Below are positions 19,929 through 30,881 of a stretch of 64,000 nucleotides of DNA, one piece after another. Made by a program: the position numbers and the translations under genes. Every line of letters starts with the position of its first letter. Positions within the stretch are counted from its first letter, which is position 1. A model generated the notes under the pieces. That model searched no databases and was not told the DNA's origin. It saw only the letters and a list, made by a program, of their open reading frames with translations. The stretch comes from CAVXYG01 sp963706835 (GTDB taxonomy: Bacteria > Actinomycetota > Actinomycetes > S36-B12 > GCA-2699445), in contig CAVPOB010000016.1 in the NCBI GenBank assembly GCA_963706835.1, forward strand, positions 186,001-250,000, written 5' to 3'.

Positions 19929-20420
19929 ATGCACTGTCCGTTCTGCCGCTACCCCGACTCTCGGGTCACGGACTCCCGGACCAGCGAGGACGGCACCGTC
20001 GTCCGGCGTCGCCGGCAATGCCCGCAGTGCAGCCAGCGGTTCTCCACGACCGAGTCGGCGACCCTGATGGTGGCCAAGCGCAGCGGAGTGGTGGAGTCCT
20101 TCAGCCGTGACAAGGTGATCGCCGGAGTCCGCAAGGCCTGCCAGGGGCGACCGGTCGATGGCGATCAGTTGGCGCGCCTGGCCCAGTCGGTGGAGGAGCG
20201 GGTCCGGGGGACCGGGCTCACCGTCGTGCCGTCTCAGGAAGTCGGCCTGGCCATCCTGGACCCGCTGCGGGAGCTGGACGAGGTCGCCTACCTGCGGTTC
20301 GCCTCGGTCTATCGGGGCTTCGATTCGCTGACCGACTTCGAGTTGGAGATCGCAGCGCTGCAGCAGCACCACCGCGCGGACCGGCCGGCCGACCAGGCCA
20401 AGGCGCAACCCGCGCCGTAA
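19929..20420 (+). CDS. nrdR: Transcriptional repressor NrdR
   Basis: Zn-ribbon/ATP-cone repressor of ribonucleotide reductase genes that senses ATP/dATP. It has 163 residues. The zinc ribbon uses C3, C6, C31 and C34 (MHCPFCRYPDSRV, RQCPQCSQRF). The ATP-cone starts with LMVAKRSGVVESFSRDKVIA and ends with DEVAYLRFASVYRGFDSLTD. ATG 19929 is fixed by the zinc ribbon starting at residue 3. It is followed 46 bp later by nrdJ, so repressor and target form one operon, the usual actinobacterial order. Confidence 0.96.
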   Translation: MHCPFCRYPDSRVTDSRTSEDGTVVRRRRQCPQCSQRFSTTESATLMVAKRSGVVESFSRDKVIAGVRKACQGRPVDGDQLARLAQSVEERVRGTGLTVVPSQEVGLAILDPLRELDEVAYLRFASVYRGFDSLTDFELEIAALQQHHRADRPADQAKAQPAP

Positions 20421-20466
20421 CGAACTTCCCCAGCAACCCCCACCTGAAGCACCGAGGAGGCGCTCC

Positions 20467-23278
20467 ATGACCGAGGACACCACGGGCTCGACGACGGCCC
20501 GTACCCGACGAAAGGCGGCAGACGTGTCCGTCCAGCATTCCGGATTGGCCATCCAGCGGGTCTACACGACGCCGGGCGTGCATCCCTACGACGAGGTGAC
20601 CTGGGAGCGGCGCGATGTGGTGCAGAACAACTGGAAGACCGGCGATGTGGTCTTCGAGCAGCGGGGGGTGGAGTTCCCCGACTTCTGGAGTATGAACGCC
20701 ACGACGATCGTGACCTCGAAGTACTTCCGCGGCGCGCTGGGGACCGATAGCCGCGAATGGAGCCTGCGCCAACTCATCGATCGAGTGGTCCTGACCTACA
20801 CGAAGGCCGGTCGCGACCACGGCTACTTCGCAGCGCCCGAGGATGCGGAGATCTTCGAGCACGAGCTCACCTGGATGCTGCTGCACCAGGTGTTCTCGTT
20901 CAACTCGCCGGTGTGGTTCAACGTCGGGACCAGCAGCGCCCAGCAGGTGTCGGCCTGCTTCATCCTGTCGGTGGACGACACGATGGATTCGATCCTGAAC
21001 TGGTACCGGGAGGAGGGGCTCATCTTCAAGGGCGGCTCCGGTGCGGGGCTGAATCTCTCCCGGATCCGATCGTCGAAAGAGTTGCTCCGCAGCTCCGGCG
21101 GTACCGCCTCCGGGCCGGTGTCCTTCATGCGGGGCGCCGACGCCAGCGCCGGGACCATCAAGTCGGGCGGGGCGACCCGTCGGGCCGCCAAGATGGTCGT
21201 GCTCGACGTCGATCACCCGGACATCGAGGAGTTCATCGAGACGAAGGTGCGGGAGGAGGAGAAGATCCGGGTGCTGCGCGACGCCGGCTTCGACATGGAC
21301 CTCGGCGGTCGCGACATCACGTCGGTGCAGTACCAGAACGCGAACAACTCGGTGCGCGTCTCCGACGCATTCATGCGCGCCGTCGATTCCGACAGCGAGT
21401 TCGGGTTGACGGCACGCACCAACGGCGAGGTCATCGAAACGGTCTCTGCCAAGCGACTGTTCCGCTCCATGGCCGAGGCGGCCTGGCAGTGCGCCGATCC
21501 GGGCATCCAGTACGACGACACGATCAACGACTGGCACACCAATCCGGAGACCGGCCGGATCACGGCCTCCAACCCGTGCAGCGAGTACATGTCGCTGGAC
21601 AACTCCTCATGCAACCTCGCGTCCATGAACCTGATGAAGTTCCTGGACGCCAACGGCAACTTCGAGGCCGAGCAGTTCGCCAAGGCGGTGGAACTGGTGA
21701 TCACCGCGATGGACATCTCGATCTGCTTCGCCGACTTCCCGACCGAGTCGATCGGCGAGACGACTCGCCAGTACCGCCAGCTCGGTATCGGCTACGCCAA
21801 CCTCGGCGCGATGCTGATGGCCGTCGGCCTGCCGTACGACAGCGACGAGGGCCGCTCGCTCGCCGGCGCCATCACCAGCCTGATGACGGGCACGGCGTAC
21901 AAGCGCTCGGCGGAACTGGCCGGAATCGTCGGCCCCTACGAGGGCTACGCGCGCAACAGGGAGGCCCACACCCGTGTGATGCGCAAGCACGCGGCAGCCA
22001 ACGACGCGGTCCGGCCGGCCGGGACGCTGGACAAGGACGTGCTGCGGGCCGCGGGAAGGGCATGGCAGGCCTGCCTGCAGACCGGTGAGAAGAACGGGTG
22101 GCGCAACGCCCAGGCCTCAGTGCTGGCACCGACCGGGACGATCGGCTTCATGATGGACTGCGATACCACCGGGATCGAGCCGGACTTCGCACTGGTGAAG
22201 TTCAAGAAGCTCGTCGGCGGCGGTTCGCTGAAGATCGTCAACAACACGGTGCCCGCGGCGCTGCGGCGCCTGGGCTACCCGGAAGAGACGATCGAGGCCA
22301 TCGTCGAGCACATCTCGGAGCGCAGCAGCGTGGTGGATGCGCCGGGGTTGCGGCCGGAGCACTACGCCGTGTTCGACTGCGCGGTGGGCGCTCGGTCGAT
22401 CTCGCCGATGGGGCACGTCCGCATGATGGCGGCCGTCCAGCCGTTCATCTCCGGGGCGATCTCCAAGACGGTCAACATGCCCTCGGAGGCCACGATCGAG
22501 GACGTCGAGGAGATCTACTACCAGGGTTGGAAGCTGGGGCTGAAGGCCTTGGCGATCTACCGCGACAACTCCAAGGTCGGCCAGCCGCTGTCGGAGGAGA
22601 AGGCGAAGCCGGCGCAGGAGGCCGCCGGTCGATCACCGTCCGACGCGGCAGCGGCTGCCGAAGCGCCGGCCCTCGCAGACCTATTCCTTCTCGGTGGCAG
22701 GGGCCGAGGGCTACATGACGGCCGGTTCCTATCCGGACGACGGCCTCGGCGAGGTGTTCCTGAAGCTCGGCAAGCAGGGCTCGACCCTGGCCGGTGTCAT
22801 GGATGCCTTCTCCATCGCCACGTCGATCGCCCTGCAGTACGGCGTGCCGCTGGAGGCCTTCGTCTCCAAGTTCGTCAACATGCGCTTCGAGCCGGCAGGC
22901 ATGACCGATGATCCGGATATCCGGATGGCCCAGTCGATCATGGACTACATCTTCCGCCGGCTGGCCCTGGACTACCTGCCCTACGAAGAGCGGGCGGAGT
23001 TGGGCATCTACACGGCCGAGGAGCGGGCGCGGGCGGTGGAGTCCGGGATCCTACGACGAGGCGACGGAGACGATCGCCGATCGACCGGACCCCGGCGCCG
23101 GTGCACGCGGTCGCCGAAGCCGGCGCCGGCAACGGCCCATTCCACGGCCGAGCTGCTGGAGGTCATCACCGGCAAGTCGGCAGACGCTCCGCTGTGTCTG
23201 ACCTGCGGCATCAAGATGCGGCCCGCAGGGTCGTGCTACGTCTGCGAGGGATGCGGGTCGACCAGCGGCTGCTCGTAG
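20467..23278 (+). CDS. nrdJ: Class II (adenosylcobalamin-dependent) ribonucleotide reductase (frameshifted)
   Basis: B12-dependent reductase making dNTPs with or without oxygen; about 935 residues when joined. Conserved blocks include FNSPVWFNVG, SACFILSVDDTMDSIL, FKGGSGAGLNLSRIRSS, NPCSEYMSLDNSSCNLASMN (active-site cysteine and effector region) and ASVLAPTGTIGFMMDCDTTG. A frame break near 22630 moves the reading frame into LPKRRPSQTYSFSVAGAEGY and GKQGSTLAGVMDAFSIATSI. A short stretch near 23050-23130 is shifted again. The C terminus restores a cysteine tail, LCLTCGIKMRPAGSCYVCEG, used for disulfide re-reduction or zinc binding. ATG 20467 follows GAGGAGGCGC. It is co-transcribed with nrdR. 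Confidence 0.93.
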
Positions 23279-23287
23279 GCAGACAAG

Positions 23288-23329
23288 CATGAGGTGCGGG
23301 GCGTGCCTGCCGACGCCCCGCACCTCATG
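23288..23329. terminator. Strong bidirectional terminator between convergent genes
   Basis: CATGAGGTGCGGGGCGT and its exact reverse complement form a perfect 17-bp stem with an 8-base loop. It lies 10 bp after the nrdJ stop and overlaps the last codons of the convergent HemN-like gene. There is no U tract, as is common in actinobacteria. Confidence 0.8.
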
Positions 23330-24530
23330 ACGCTTCGTGCTCGGTCATCAGCCGCTCCCAGAGCGGCTCGATCAGCCGGTACGTGACTGCGCGCTCGGCA
23401 TCGTGGTAGACGTCGTAGCCCCGCTGCGTCATGCGGTATTCGCCATCGGCGGCGGGCACCAGAAGGCCGGCTGCCGCCGCGACCCGCAGCGCTCCCGCCA
23501 CCCATCGCCTCGCCAGCAACGGATCGCGATCTGCCGGGAACCCGCCCGTGTATCCCTGCCAGAAGGCGCGGTAGGCGGTCGCTGCGACGCTGGGCAGGTG
23601 AGCGATCAGGGCGATCGGCAGGCGGCCCTCGGTGATGGCTGCCTGATACTGCGCCAACCCGAAGTGCTCCACCGCGAAGAGTTCGCCGGCGAAGGTGGCG
23701 GCCCCGGCGCCGACTCCCAGGTAGTACGGCCTCGTGATGGAGGTGTACTTGGGCGAGCCGTCGCGCACGAAGGTCCAGACCGAGTCCCGCCGGTAGCCGT
23801 ACCGCGCGGCCAGGTCTGCGGCACGTCGCAGGGCCGCGTGCTCGGCCCGCCGCTGGTGGGGCGCCTTGCCGAACGGGGTGTAGCCGAAGCGCATGAGCGG
23901 GTAGGTCGAGACCTGATCGACGCCGAAGGCGAAGGCCTCCTCGAGGTCGCTGAGCAGCGCCAAGGGGCCGTCGTAGGCCACATCGAAGATGAGGTCGACG
24001 TCGACGCACCGGAAGTGGTCGCGGGCCAGGGCGACGGCGCGCCGGTTGGTGGCCGCGGTCGTCGGGCGCTGCAGGTGACGCAGGATCCGGTCGTGGAAGG
24101 ATTGCACGCCGATGCTGACCGCATCGAAGCCGGACAGGTGCAGCGCAGCCGCGATGCGCGGTGTCATGTGCGACGGCAGTATCTCGATCGCACGTTCCCC
24201 GGCGATGGGGACATCGGCGAGAAAGTCCAGCGAGCGCAGGGCGAGGGTCGGGGTGCCGCCACCCACATAGAGCGAGGTGAAGGGCCCGGTCCAGTGTTCG
24301 GTGTAGCGGCTCAGCTCCCGCCGCAGTGCAGGCACGTAGGCAGCTGCCGCGCCGGGGTGGAAGAGCACCTTGTTGTAGGGGCAGAACGGGCACAGCCGAC
24401 TGCAGAAGGGGATGTGCACGTAGAGCCCCGGAGTCGCGGGGAAGGCGCCGAGCACCTGCTCCGGCCCCAGGGAGTGCGGCGGGGGCCGGAAGCGGACGCC
24501 CAACAGGTTGATTGGCTCCAAAGTGATCAC
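23325..24530 (-). CDS. HemN/HemW-like radical SAM protein
   Basis: A 401-residue radical SAM enzyme of the coproporphyrinogen III oxidase-like group. The cluster motif is HIPFCSRLCPFCPYNK (CxxxCxxC), followed by LYVGGGTPTLALR, VSIGVQSFHD, VDVDLIFDVAYDG and a winged-helix C terminus (EYRMTQRGYDVYHD). The family includes oxygen-independent coproporphyrinogen dehydrogenase (HemN), the heme chaperone HemW and related proteins of unknown substrate. Heme synthesis cannot be assumed because HemN-specific N-terminal residues are not clear. GTG 24530 is chosen for its GCGAGG ribosome-binding site; earlier starts would run into the panD promoter region. It converges on nrdJ. Confidence 0.8.
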   Translation of the reverse strand: MITLEPINLLGVRFRPPPHSLGPEQVLGAFPATPGLYVHIPFCSRLCPFCPYNKVLFHPGAAAAYVPALRRELSRYTEHWTGPFTSLYVGGGTPTLALRSLDFLADVPIAGERAIEILPSHMTPRIAAALHLSGFDAVSIGVQSFHDRILRHLQRPTTAATNRRAVALARDHFRCVDVDLIFDVAYDGPLALLSDLEEAFAFGVDQVSTYPLMRFGYTPFGKAPHQRRAEHAALRRAADLAARYGYRRDSVWTFVRDGSPKYTSITRPYYLGVGAGAATFAGELFAVEHFGLAQYQAAITEGRLPIALIAHLPSVAATAYRAFWQGYTGGFPADRDPLLARRWVAGALRVAAAAGLLVPAADGEYRMTQRGYDVYHDAERAVTYRLIEPLWERLMTEHEAS

Positions 24531-24687
24531 CGTTGCCTCGCAACTGTCATGCTGGCGCCCGTTCCCGCGGCGTGCAAAGGGCCGGACGTCCTCATCCGGC
24601 GCCGACGCGGCAATGGGCTCGGCAGCGTGCATACTGTCTGCAAGTACAGCGACCGGGGGACCGGCGTTGAGACGTAGGAGGAACCGC

Positions 24688-25125
24688 ATGCGCCGTCGCA
24701 TGATGAAGTCCAAGATCCACCGAGCAGTGATCACCGACGCCCATCTCGACTACATCGGGTCGGTGTCGCTGGACCCCGAGTTGATGGACCTCGCCGACAT
24801 CATGGTGGGCGAACAGGTCCAGATCGTGGACATCGACAACGGGGCCCGCTTCGAGACCTACGCCATCGAGGGCCGGTCCGGAGAGGTCTGCCTGAACGGT
24901 GCTGCCGCCCGGCTCGTGCACCCGGGCGACAAGGTGATCATCATCACCTACGCCGACTACGAGGAAGCCGAGCTGCAGTCCTACGCCCCGCGCGTGGTGC
25001 ACGTCGACAGTGCCAACCGGCACGTCGCCGAGCAGGTGGCTCGGGAACTCGTCGGCGGACCGGCGTGGCACGAGCCCCAGGAGGGCTCGGCGCGGCCCGC
25101 CCGCGGCAGTTCCATCGCGCCCTGA
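24688..25125 (+). CDS. panD: Aspartate 1-decarboxylase proenzyme
   Basis: Pyruvoyl-dependent enzyme making beta-alanine from aspartate for pantothenate and CoA. The proenzyme cuts itself between Gly24 and Ser25 (DYIGSVSLDPELMD), and Ser25 becomes the pyruvoyl group. Also conserved are KIHRAVITDAHL, IVDIDNGARFETYAIEGRSG, LNGAAARL and KVIIITYADY. It has 145 residues, slightly longer than the family norm because of a Pro/Ala-rich tail. ATG 24688 has TAGGAGG 5 bp before it. The next gene starts 2 bp after its stop. Confidence 0.95.
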   Translation: MRRRMMKSKIHRAVITDAHLDYIGSVSLDPELMDLADIMVGEQVQIVDIDNGARFETYAIEGRSGEVCLNGAAARLVHPGDKVIIITYADYEEAELQSYAPRVVHVDSANRHVAEQVARELVGGPAWHEPQEGSARPARGSSIAP

Positions 25126-25126
25126 C

Positions 25127-26221
25127 GTGACGACCACCCCGCAGCCGGACGACGCCGGGACGGCTGCGGCGTCCGATCAAGCCACAAGCGCGCCGTCGGC
25201 CTCGTTCAATCGGCGGCGCAGCATCATCGGCGGTGTCATCGCCGTGGCTTTCCTGGTTGTGGTCTTCGCCCGGGTGATCCCGCAGGTGGGCGACTACCAG
25301 GGGGCATTCGACGCCCTCGGACAGTTGGGCGCGCTGGACGTCGCGGCGCTGATCGGGGCGCTGCTGGCCTACCTTGCGGTCTACGGGCTGCCGTACCTCG
25401 TGGCCACCCCCGGAATCCGCTACTTGCAGAGCCAGATCGTCAACAACAGCCGGTTCACCATCGGCAACGGCATCCCGGGCGGTGGCGCCCTGGGCCTGGC
25501 GGTGGGCTACGCCCAACTGACCTTCTACGGCGCCACGCCGACAGCGGCGACGGCTGCGATCGGTGCCACCGGCGTGTGGGCCTCCTTCGTCACACTGTCG
25601 CTGCCGATCACCGGCGTGGCGGCCTTCGCTGCCGCCGGGCAGGACGTCTCATCGTTCGTCCTCCCAGCGCTGATCGGGCTAGCCGTCCTCGGCGCAGTCG
25701 TTGTCGCGTTCGCCCTCATCCTGCGCAGCGAGCACAACGCGGTGCGGATCGGAGCGTTCGCCGAGCGCGTCGTCGGCGCCGTGGTGCGCCGGTTCCGGCC
25801 GCATACGGCGGTCAACATCTCAGCGTCGGTGCTGCATCTGCGGCACGACATCGTGGGACTGGTCGGCCGTCGCTGGCTGGCGATCACCGCCGCGGCCTTC
25901 TCGGTGTCGCTGGGCCAGTTCCTGATCCTGGCAGTGGCGCTGAGCGTGGTCTCCACCAGCAGCGAGTACGCGCTCTTGGCGGCCTACGGCTGCTGGGCGG
26001 TCAGCCAACTCGGCATCCTGATCCCGGCCACGCCCGGTGGGCTGGGGACCGTCGATGCCGCACTGATCGCCCTGCTGACCACCATCGGGGTCAGCGACGG
26101 CGACGCCACGGCGGCCGCCCTGCTGTGGCGCGCCACGTACTACTTCCCGCAGATCGCGCTGGGTCTGGTGTGCATCGTCGCGTGGCGGATCCAGGTGCGC
26201 CGAGCGCGACCGGCCGCATAG
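25127..26221 (+). CDS. Lysylphosphatidylglycerol synthase TM-like / UPF0104 membrane protein
   Basis: A 364-residue polytopic membrane protein with about 8 helices of the LPG_synthase_TM/UPF0104 (YbhN/AglD) family. Conserved segments include RFTIGNGIPGGGALGLAVGY, WAVSQLGILIPATPGGLGTV (the family-defining PGGLG loop) and a final helix ending in an Arg-rich tail. The N terminus is Ala/Ser/Thr rich and cytoplasmic. Members work in lipid or polyprenol-linked pathways or as flippase-like partners; the substrate is unknown. The GTG at 25127 lies directly after the panD stop, so the two are probably co-transcribed. A strong stem-loop follows at 26282. Confidence 0.75.
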   Translation: MTTTPQPDDAGTAAASDQATSAPSASFNRRRSIIGGVIAVAFLVVVFARVIPQVGDYQGAFDALGQLGALDVAALIGALLAYLAVYGLPYLVATPGIRYLQSQIVNNSRFTIGNGIPGGGALGLAVGYAQLTFYGATPTAATAAIGATGVWASFVTLSLPITGVAAFAAAGQDVSSFVLPALIGLAVLGAVVVAFALILRSEHNAVRIGAFAERVVGAVVRRFRPHTAVNISASVLHLRHDIVGLVGRRWLAITAAAFSVSLGQFLILAVALSVVSTSSEYALLAAYGCWAVSQLGILIPATPGGLGTVDAALIALLTTIGVSDGDATAAALLWRATYYFPQIALGLVCIVAWRIQVRRARPAA

Positions 26222-26281
26222 CCTTCCTTCGGCGTGTCTGCCGGTCGGCGATGCCGACCTTTCGCTAGATTTCGAGGTGTT

Positions 26282-26317
26282 CGGTCGCCCGTGGGAGGGG
26301 AAGCCCGCGGGCGACCG
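26282..26317. terminator. Stem-loop terminator after the UPF0104 gene
   Basis: CGGTCGCCCGTGGG pairs with CCCGCGGGCGACCG to give 14 pairs (one G-T) around an 8-base loop. It lies 60 bp after the UPF0104 gene stop and about 50 bp before the DinB-like gene. Confidence 0.75.
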
Positions 26318-26367
26318 ATCGTCGTGCCGGGGTCGGGTTTCGCCGGCCTCGCGAGTAGGGTCGTAGC

Positions 26368-26829
26368 GTGCCTCTCAACGCCCTGCTCACCGGCTACCTC
26401 TCCGGGGTCTCCACGCTGGCGGAGTTCCTCGCCCTGCCCGACGAGTTGCTCTTCCAACGGCCCGCCCCCGAGGCCTGGTCGGCAGCCGAGGTCATCCACA
26501 ACATGGCCGACGCCGAGATCGCCTGGTCACTGGTGTATCGCCGCGTGCTGGCCGAGCACAGGCCCGACATCGAGCTGTGGGACGAGCAGCGCTATAGCGA
26601 GCGGCTGCGCTACGACGAGCGACCCCTGTTGCACGCGGTGAGCACGGTGACGGCCCTGCGGCACGGCAACGTGGACCTCTTCGCCGTCATCAAGCCCCAG
26701 CAGTGGCGGCGGGGCGGCATCCACCCCGAGCAAGGGGTGATGACGCTGAAAGAACTGGTGCTCATGGCGACGGAGGAGATGGCCGACGGGCTCGCCCAAG
26801 CGCGGCGCGCGGTCAACGGATCGCCGTAG
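26368..26829 (+). CDS. DinB-like (DfsB) four-helix-bundle protein
   Basis: A 153-residue protein of the DinB/YfiT superfamily, probably a metal-dependent four-helix bundle. The pattern is an N-terminal helix, WSAAEVIHNMADAEIAWSLV with the first metal histidine, a central helix, and a C-terminal helix (LKELVLMATEEMADGLAQAR) where the canonical HxxxH is not obvious. Related proteins include mycothiol-dependent maleylpyruvate isomerases and bacillithiol transferases, so a thiol-transfer role in an actinobacterium is possible but unproven. The start codon is GTG. Confidence 0.7.
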   Translation: MPLNALLTGYLSGVSTLAEFLALPDELLFQRPAPEAWSAAEVIHNMADAEIAWSLVYRRVLAEHRPDIELWDEQRYSERLRYDERPLLHAVSTVTALRHGNVDLFAVIKPQQWRRGGIHPEQGVMTLKELVLMATEEMADGLAQARRAVNGSP

Positions 26830-26913
26830 TCGCCGATCCCCAGCGCGTGCCGCCGTCCCCAGCAGCGGATGCTGATCGCCGGCCGGGGATCCGCGCACCG
26901 CGACAGTGTCGGT

Positions 26914-28023
26914 ATGGCACACGCACCCCACCACGAAGAACCCCAGCGCTCCGGCGTCGAGCCGATCACCCTGCGCGGCCCGGCCGCCATGGCCGCGGCG
27001 CTGCCCCATCTGCTCCATCCCGCCGAGAACGACCGCATCGTGGTGGCCGTGCTCGGCCCGGGGGGAGTCCTGCGGATGATCGCCCACAGGCCCCTTCCGC
27101 CGCTGCCAGGCCGCGCATCAGCGGAGGTGCAGCGACACTGGGCGGGGCTCGTGGAGCGCCTCATCACCGACGGGTTGAGCGATCTCGACATCGCACCTGA
27201 TGAGCGCGCCGCCGTGGCGCTGGACCTGCCGGACGAGCAGTTGCCGTGCGCGTGCCCGGCCCGGCTCTTCCTGGACGCAACTGCCGTTCCCGCGGCGCTG
27301 CTGGACGTGATGCTGGTTGCCGGTGGACGGTGGCGCAGCCTTCTGTGTGACGACCCGCAGTGCTGCCCTGCGGCGGGGCAGCCTGCCGTGGACGAGCGCG
27401 ACGCAGTCGCGGCGATGATCGCTGCCGATGCTGATGAGCGGCCCGGCCTGGGCGGCCCTGCGATCCCGGCACCGGCGCCCCCGGCCGTGGCAGCGTCGCT
27501 GGCGGGAGTGCCGTTCCCCGCAACCCTGCACCAGCGTCGCGGCATCCTGGAGCGTGCCTGGCCTTGGGTCGACGCGGTTCCGAGCACGCTGAGCGCCCGA
27601 CAGGCGGCGGTGCTGATCATGGCCGCAGATCGGCCGGGCATCCGAGACGCCCTGCTCACGCGGATCGCGCGCAGCCAGTGGTGCGCCGATGCCGCCCCCT
27701 GGCTGCTGCAGTGGCGACTGTGGCGATCGTTGGGGGATGCCGCGCCCCTCGGCTGGGCCGCCGGTCCGCGCTGCATGCAGGCGATCAGCGCATGGTCGCT
27801 CGGCCAGTCCCAGGATGCCCATGCCGCCGTCCGGGCTGCCCTGTGCGACCAGCCCGGACATCGGATGGCCACCCTGCTGGGGCAGTTGCTGGGCACCGAT
27901 GTCGTTGCTCAGCAGTGGTTCGCCAGCGTGCGCCGACTGTCGGAATCGGAGTGCCTGCTCTTCGACCGCCCGGCGCCCGAGCGATCCGGGCCGGAAGGCC
28001 CCGGGTTGCGGGACGCGGGGTAG
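26914..28023 (+). CDS. DUF4192 domain protein
   Basis: A 369-residue actinobacterial DUF4192 protein. It opens with ITLRGPAAMAAALPHLLHPA and carries the family hallmark WRSLLCDDPQCCPAAGQP near residue 143. The C-terminal half is helix-rich with many Trp and Ala residues (ALLTRIARSQWCADAAPWLL), like other members where it resembles a TPR-type scaffold. No catalytic residues can be named and the function of the family is unknown. ATG 26914 is used; ATG 26869 in the same frame is the alternative. It ends just before the SAM-IV riboswitch promoter. Confidence 0.8.
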   Translation: MAHAPHHEEPQRSGVEPITLRGPAAMAAALPHLLHPAENDRIVVAVLGPGGVLRMIAHRPLPPLPGRASAEVQRHWAGLVERLITDGLSDLDIAPDERAAVALDLPDEQLPCACPARLFLDATAVPAALLDVMLVAGGRWRSLLCDDPQCCPAAGQPAVDERDAVAAMIAADADERPGLGGPAIPAPAPPAVAASLAGVPFPATLHQRRGILERAWPWVDAVPSTLSARQAAVLIMAADRPGIRDALLTRIARSQWCADAAPWLLQWRLWRSLGDAAPLGWAAGPRCMQAISAWSLGQSQDAHAAVRAALCDQPGHRMATLLGQLLGTDVVAQQWFASVRRLSESECLLFDRPAPERSGPEGPGLRDAG

Positions 28024-28035
28024 CAGGAGCGCCGC

Positions 28036-28064
28036 TTGCCACCGGGCCACCCGTCCCGTACCCT
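28036..28064 (+). promoter_or_regulatory. Predicted promoter of the metY-metX operon
   Basis: The -35 candidate TTGCCA (28036-28041) and -10 candidate TACCCT (28059-28064) are separated by exactly 17 bp. Transcription would start at about 28071, exactly at the 5' edge of the riboswitch. This fits primary-sigma promoters of GC-rich actinobacteria. Confidence 0.55.
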
Positions 28065-28070
28065 CATCGC

Positions 28071-28158
28071 AAGGTTATGAGTACCAGCGCGAAGCCCCGG
28101 CTTGCTGGTCGGCAACCCTCCACCGCGGTGGGGTGCTCCGGGTGAGGACCTGGTCGAG
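28071..28158 (+). ncRNA. SAM-IV riboswitch
   Basis: The sequence follows the actinobacterial SAM-IV aptamer. It starts with GGTTATGAGTACCAGCG (consensus GGTCATGAGTGCCAGCG), continues with AAGCCCCGGCTTGCTGG and the conserved GGCAACCCTCC, then a CCGCGG hairpin with GGGGTGC, and closes with GGGTGAGGACCTGG pairing back to the 5' strand. It precedes metY-metX, its usual target. SAM binding is expected to switch off methionine synthesis genes. The call rests on sequence and context; no covariance search was run. Confidence 0.88.
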
Positions 28159-28172
28159 GAATCGGCAAGCGC

Positions 28173-28193
28173 GGGTCTTGCGTGGCAAGACCC
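28173..28193 (+). promoter_or_regulatory. Hairpin of the riboswitch expression platform
   Basis: GGGTCTTGC and GCAAGACCC form a perfect 9-bp stem with a GTG loop, 14 bp after the aptamer. There is no U tract. It may be a factor-dependent or U-less terminator in the OFF state, or half of an anti-terminator switch. metY starts about 200 bp further on, a long leader. Confidence 0.55.
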
Positions 28194-28399
28194 TTACGAG
28201 AAGGGCCACCGCCATGTTCTGTTCACTGCGAATGCGCTAGTCCGCTCCACGCGCGGCCGGCGATCTGCGCGTGCGGACACCCCCAACCACCGTGGACAGC
28301 CGGGCCCTCCGGCGCGCCGCCACGTCCCAGCGCCCCATGGGGCGCGCATCAGCCACACCCACATCAGCACGACGAACAGTTGAGAGGAAGCGCCACATC

Positions 28400-29716
<1,317 letters not shown>

Positions 29717-29717
29717 C

Positions 29718-30881
29718 GTGTCCAACGCAGCTGTGACCGGCGCCTGGCGGGAGGGTGATCCTCCCGCCGAGCGCCGGTTCGCCGATGTCGGTGCCATCGT
29801 CTGCGAGTTCGGCGGGGCGATCCCTGACGTGCGCATCGCCTACGAGACCTGGGGCACGTTGAACGACCGGCGCGACAACGCGGTGCTGGTCCTGCACGCC
29901 CTCACCGGCGACGCCCATGCCGCAGGCCCGGCGGGCCTCGGCCAGGCCACGGCCGGCTGGTGGGACGAACTCATCGGCCCGGGAAGGCCGTTGGACACCG
30001 ACCGCTACTACGTGGTCAGCGCCAATGTGCTGGGCGGCTGCCAGGGCACGACCGGGCCCGCCTCAATCGCTCCCGACGGGCGGCCGTGGGGGTCCCGCTG
30101 GCCGCGCGTGACCGTGCGCGACCAGGTGGCGGCGGAGTACCGTCTGGCGGCGATACTGGGCATCGAGCGCTTCGCCTGCGTCGTCGGTGGGTCGATGGGC
30201 GGCATGCGGGCGCTGGAGTGGCTGCTGATGTACCCGCAGGCGGTGGGATCGGCAGTGATCCTGGCGACGTCGGCCTACGCCACGGCCGATCAGATCGCCA
30301 CCCAGACCGCGCAGATCCACGCGATCACTGGCGACCAGCACTGGTACGGGGGCGACTACTACGACCGCGCCGAGGGCCCGCACCGCGGACTGGGATTGGC
30401 GCGGCGGTTCGCCCACCTGACCTATCGGACGGAGTCGGAGCTGGAGCTGCGCTTCGGCCGCGCGCCGCAGGAGGGCGAGGACCCGCAACGACCGTGCGTG
30501 CCCGGCCGCCATGTCGGGGCGGGGCGCTACGCGGTGCAGTCGTATCTGGATCACCACGCCAGCAAGCTGCAGCACCGCTTCGATGCCGGCAGCTACGTGT
30601 GCCTGACCGACGCCATGAACTCCCACGACGTCGGGCGCGGACGCGGGGGAGTGGCTGCCGCGCTCGCCACGGTGGCGGCCCCGGTGGAGGTCCTCGGTAT
30701 CGACTCCGATCGGCTGTACCCGCTGTACCTGCAGCAGGAGATCGCCGAGTTGATCCCCACGGCCGGACCGCTGCGCACGATCAGCTCGCCGTTCGGCCAC
30801 GACGCCTTCCTCATCGAGACCGGCCCCGTGGCCGAGGCCATCGCTGCTGCGCTGGAACGGGTGGCTGTGCGTGAATGCTGA
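29718..30881 (+). CDS. metX: Homoserine O-acetyltransferase
   Basis: Alpha/beta hydrolase-fold acyltransferase that acetylates homoserine, giving the substrate of MetY. It has 387 residues. The nucleophile Ser is in VVGGSMGGMRALEW (about residue 159), the Asp in VLGIDSDRLYPLYLQQE and the His in FGHDAFLIE. Also conserved are LHALTGDAHAAG and NVLGGCQGTTGPAS, both typical of MetX. It starts with GTG 2 bp after metY, and its 3' end overlaps the first codons of the PPK2 gene. Confidence 0.95.
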   Translation: MSNAAVTGAWREGDPPAERRFADVGAIVCEFGGAIPDVRIAYETWGTLNDRRDNAVLVLHALTGDAHAAGPAGLGQATAGWWDELIGPGRPLDTDRYYVVSANVLGGCQGTTGPASIAPDGRPWGSRWPRVTVRDQVAAEYRLAAILGIERFACVVGGSMGGMRALEWLLMYPQAVGSAVILATSAYATADQIATQTAQIHAITGDQHWYGGDYYDRAEGPHRGLGLARRFAHLTYRTESELELRFGRAPQEGEDPQRPCVPGRHVGAGRYAVQSYLDHHASKLQHRFDAGSYVCLTDAMNSHDVGRGRGGVAAALATVAAPVEVLGIDSDRLYPLYLQQEIAELIPTAGPLRTISSPFGHDAFLIETGPVAEAIAAALERVAVREC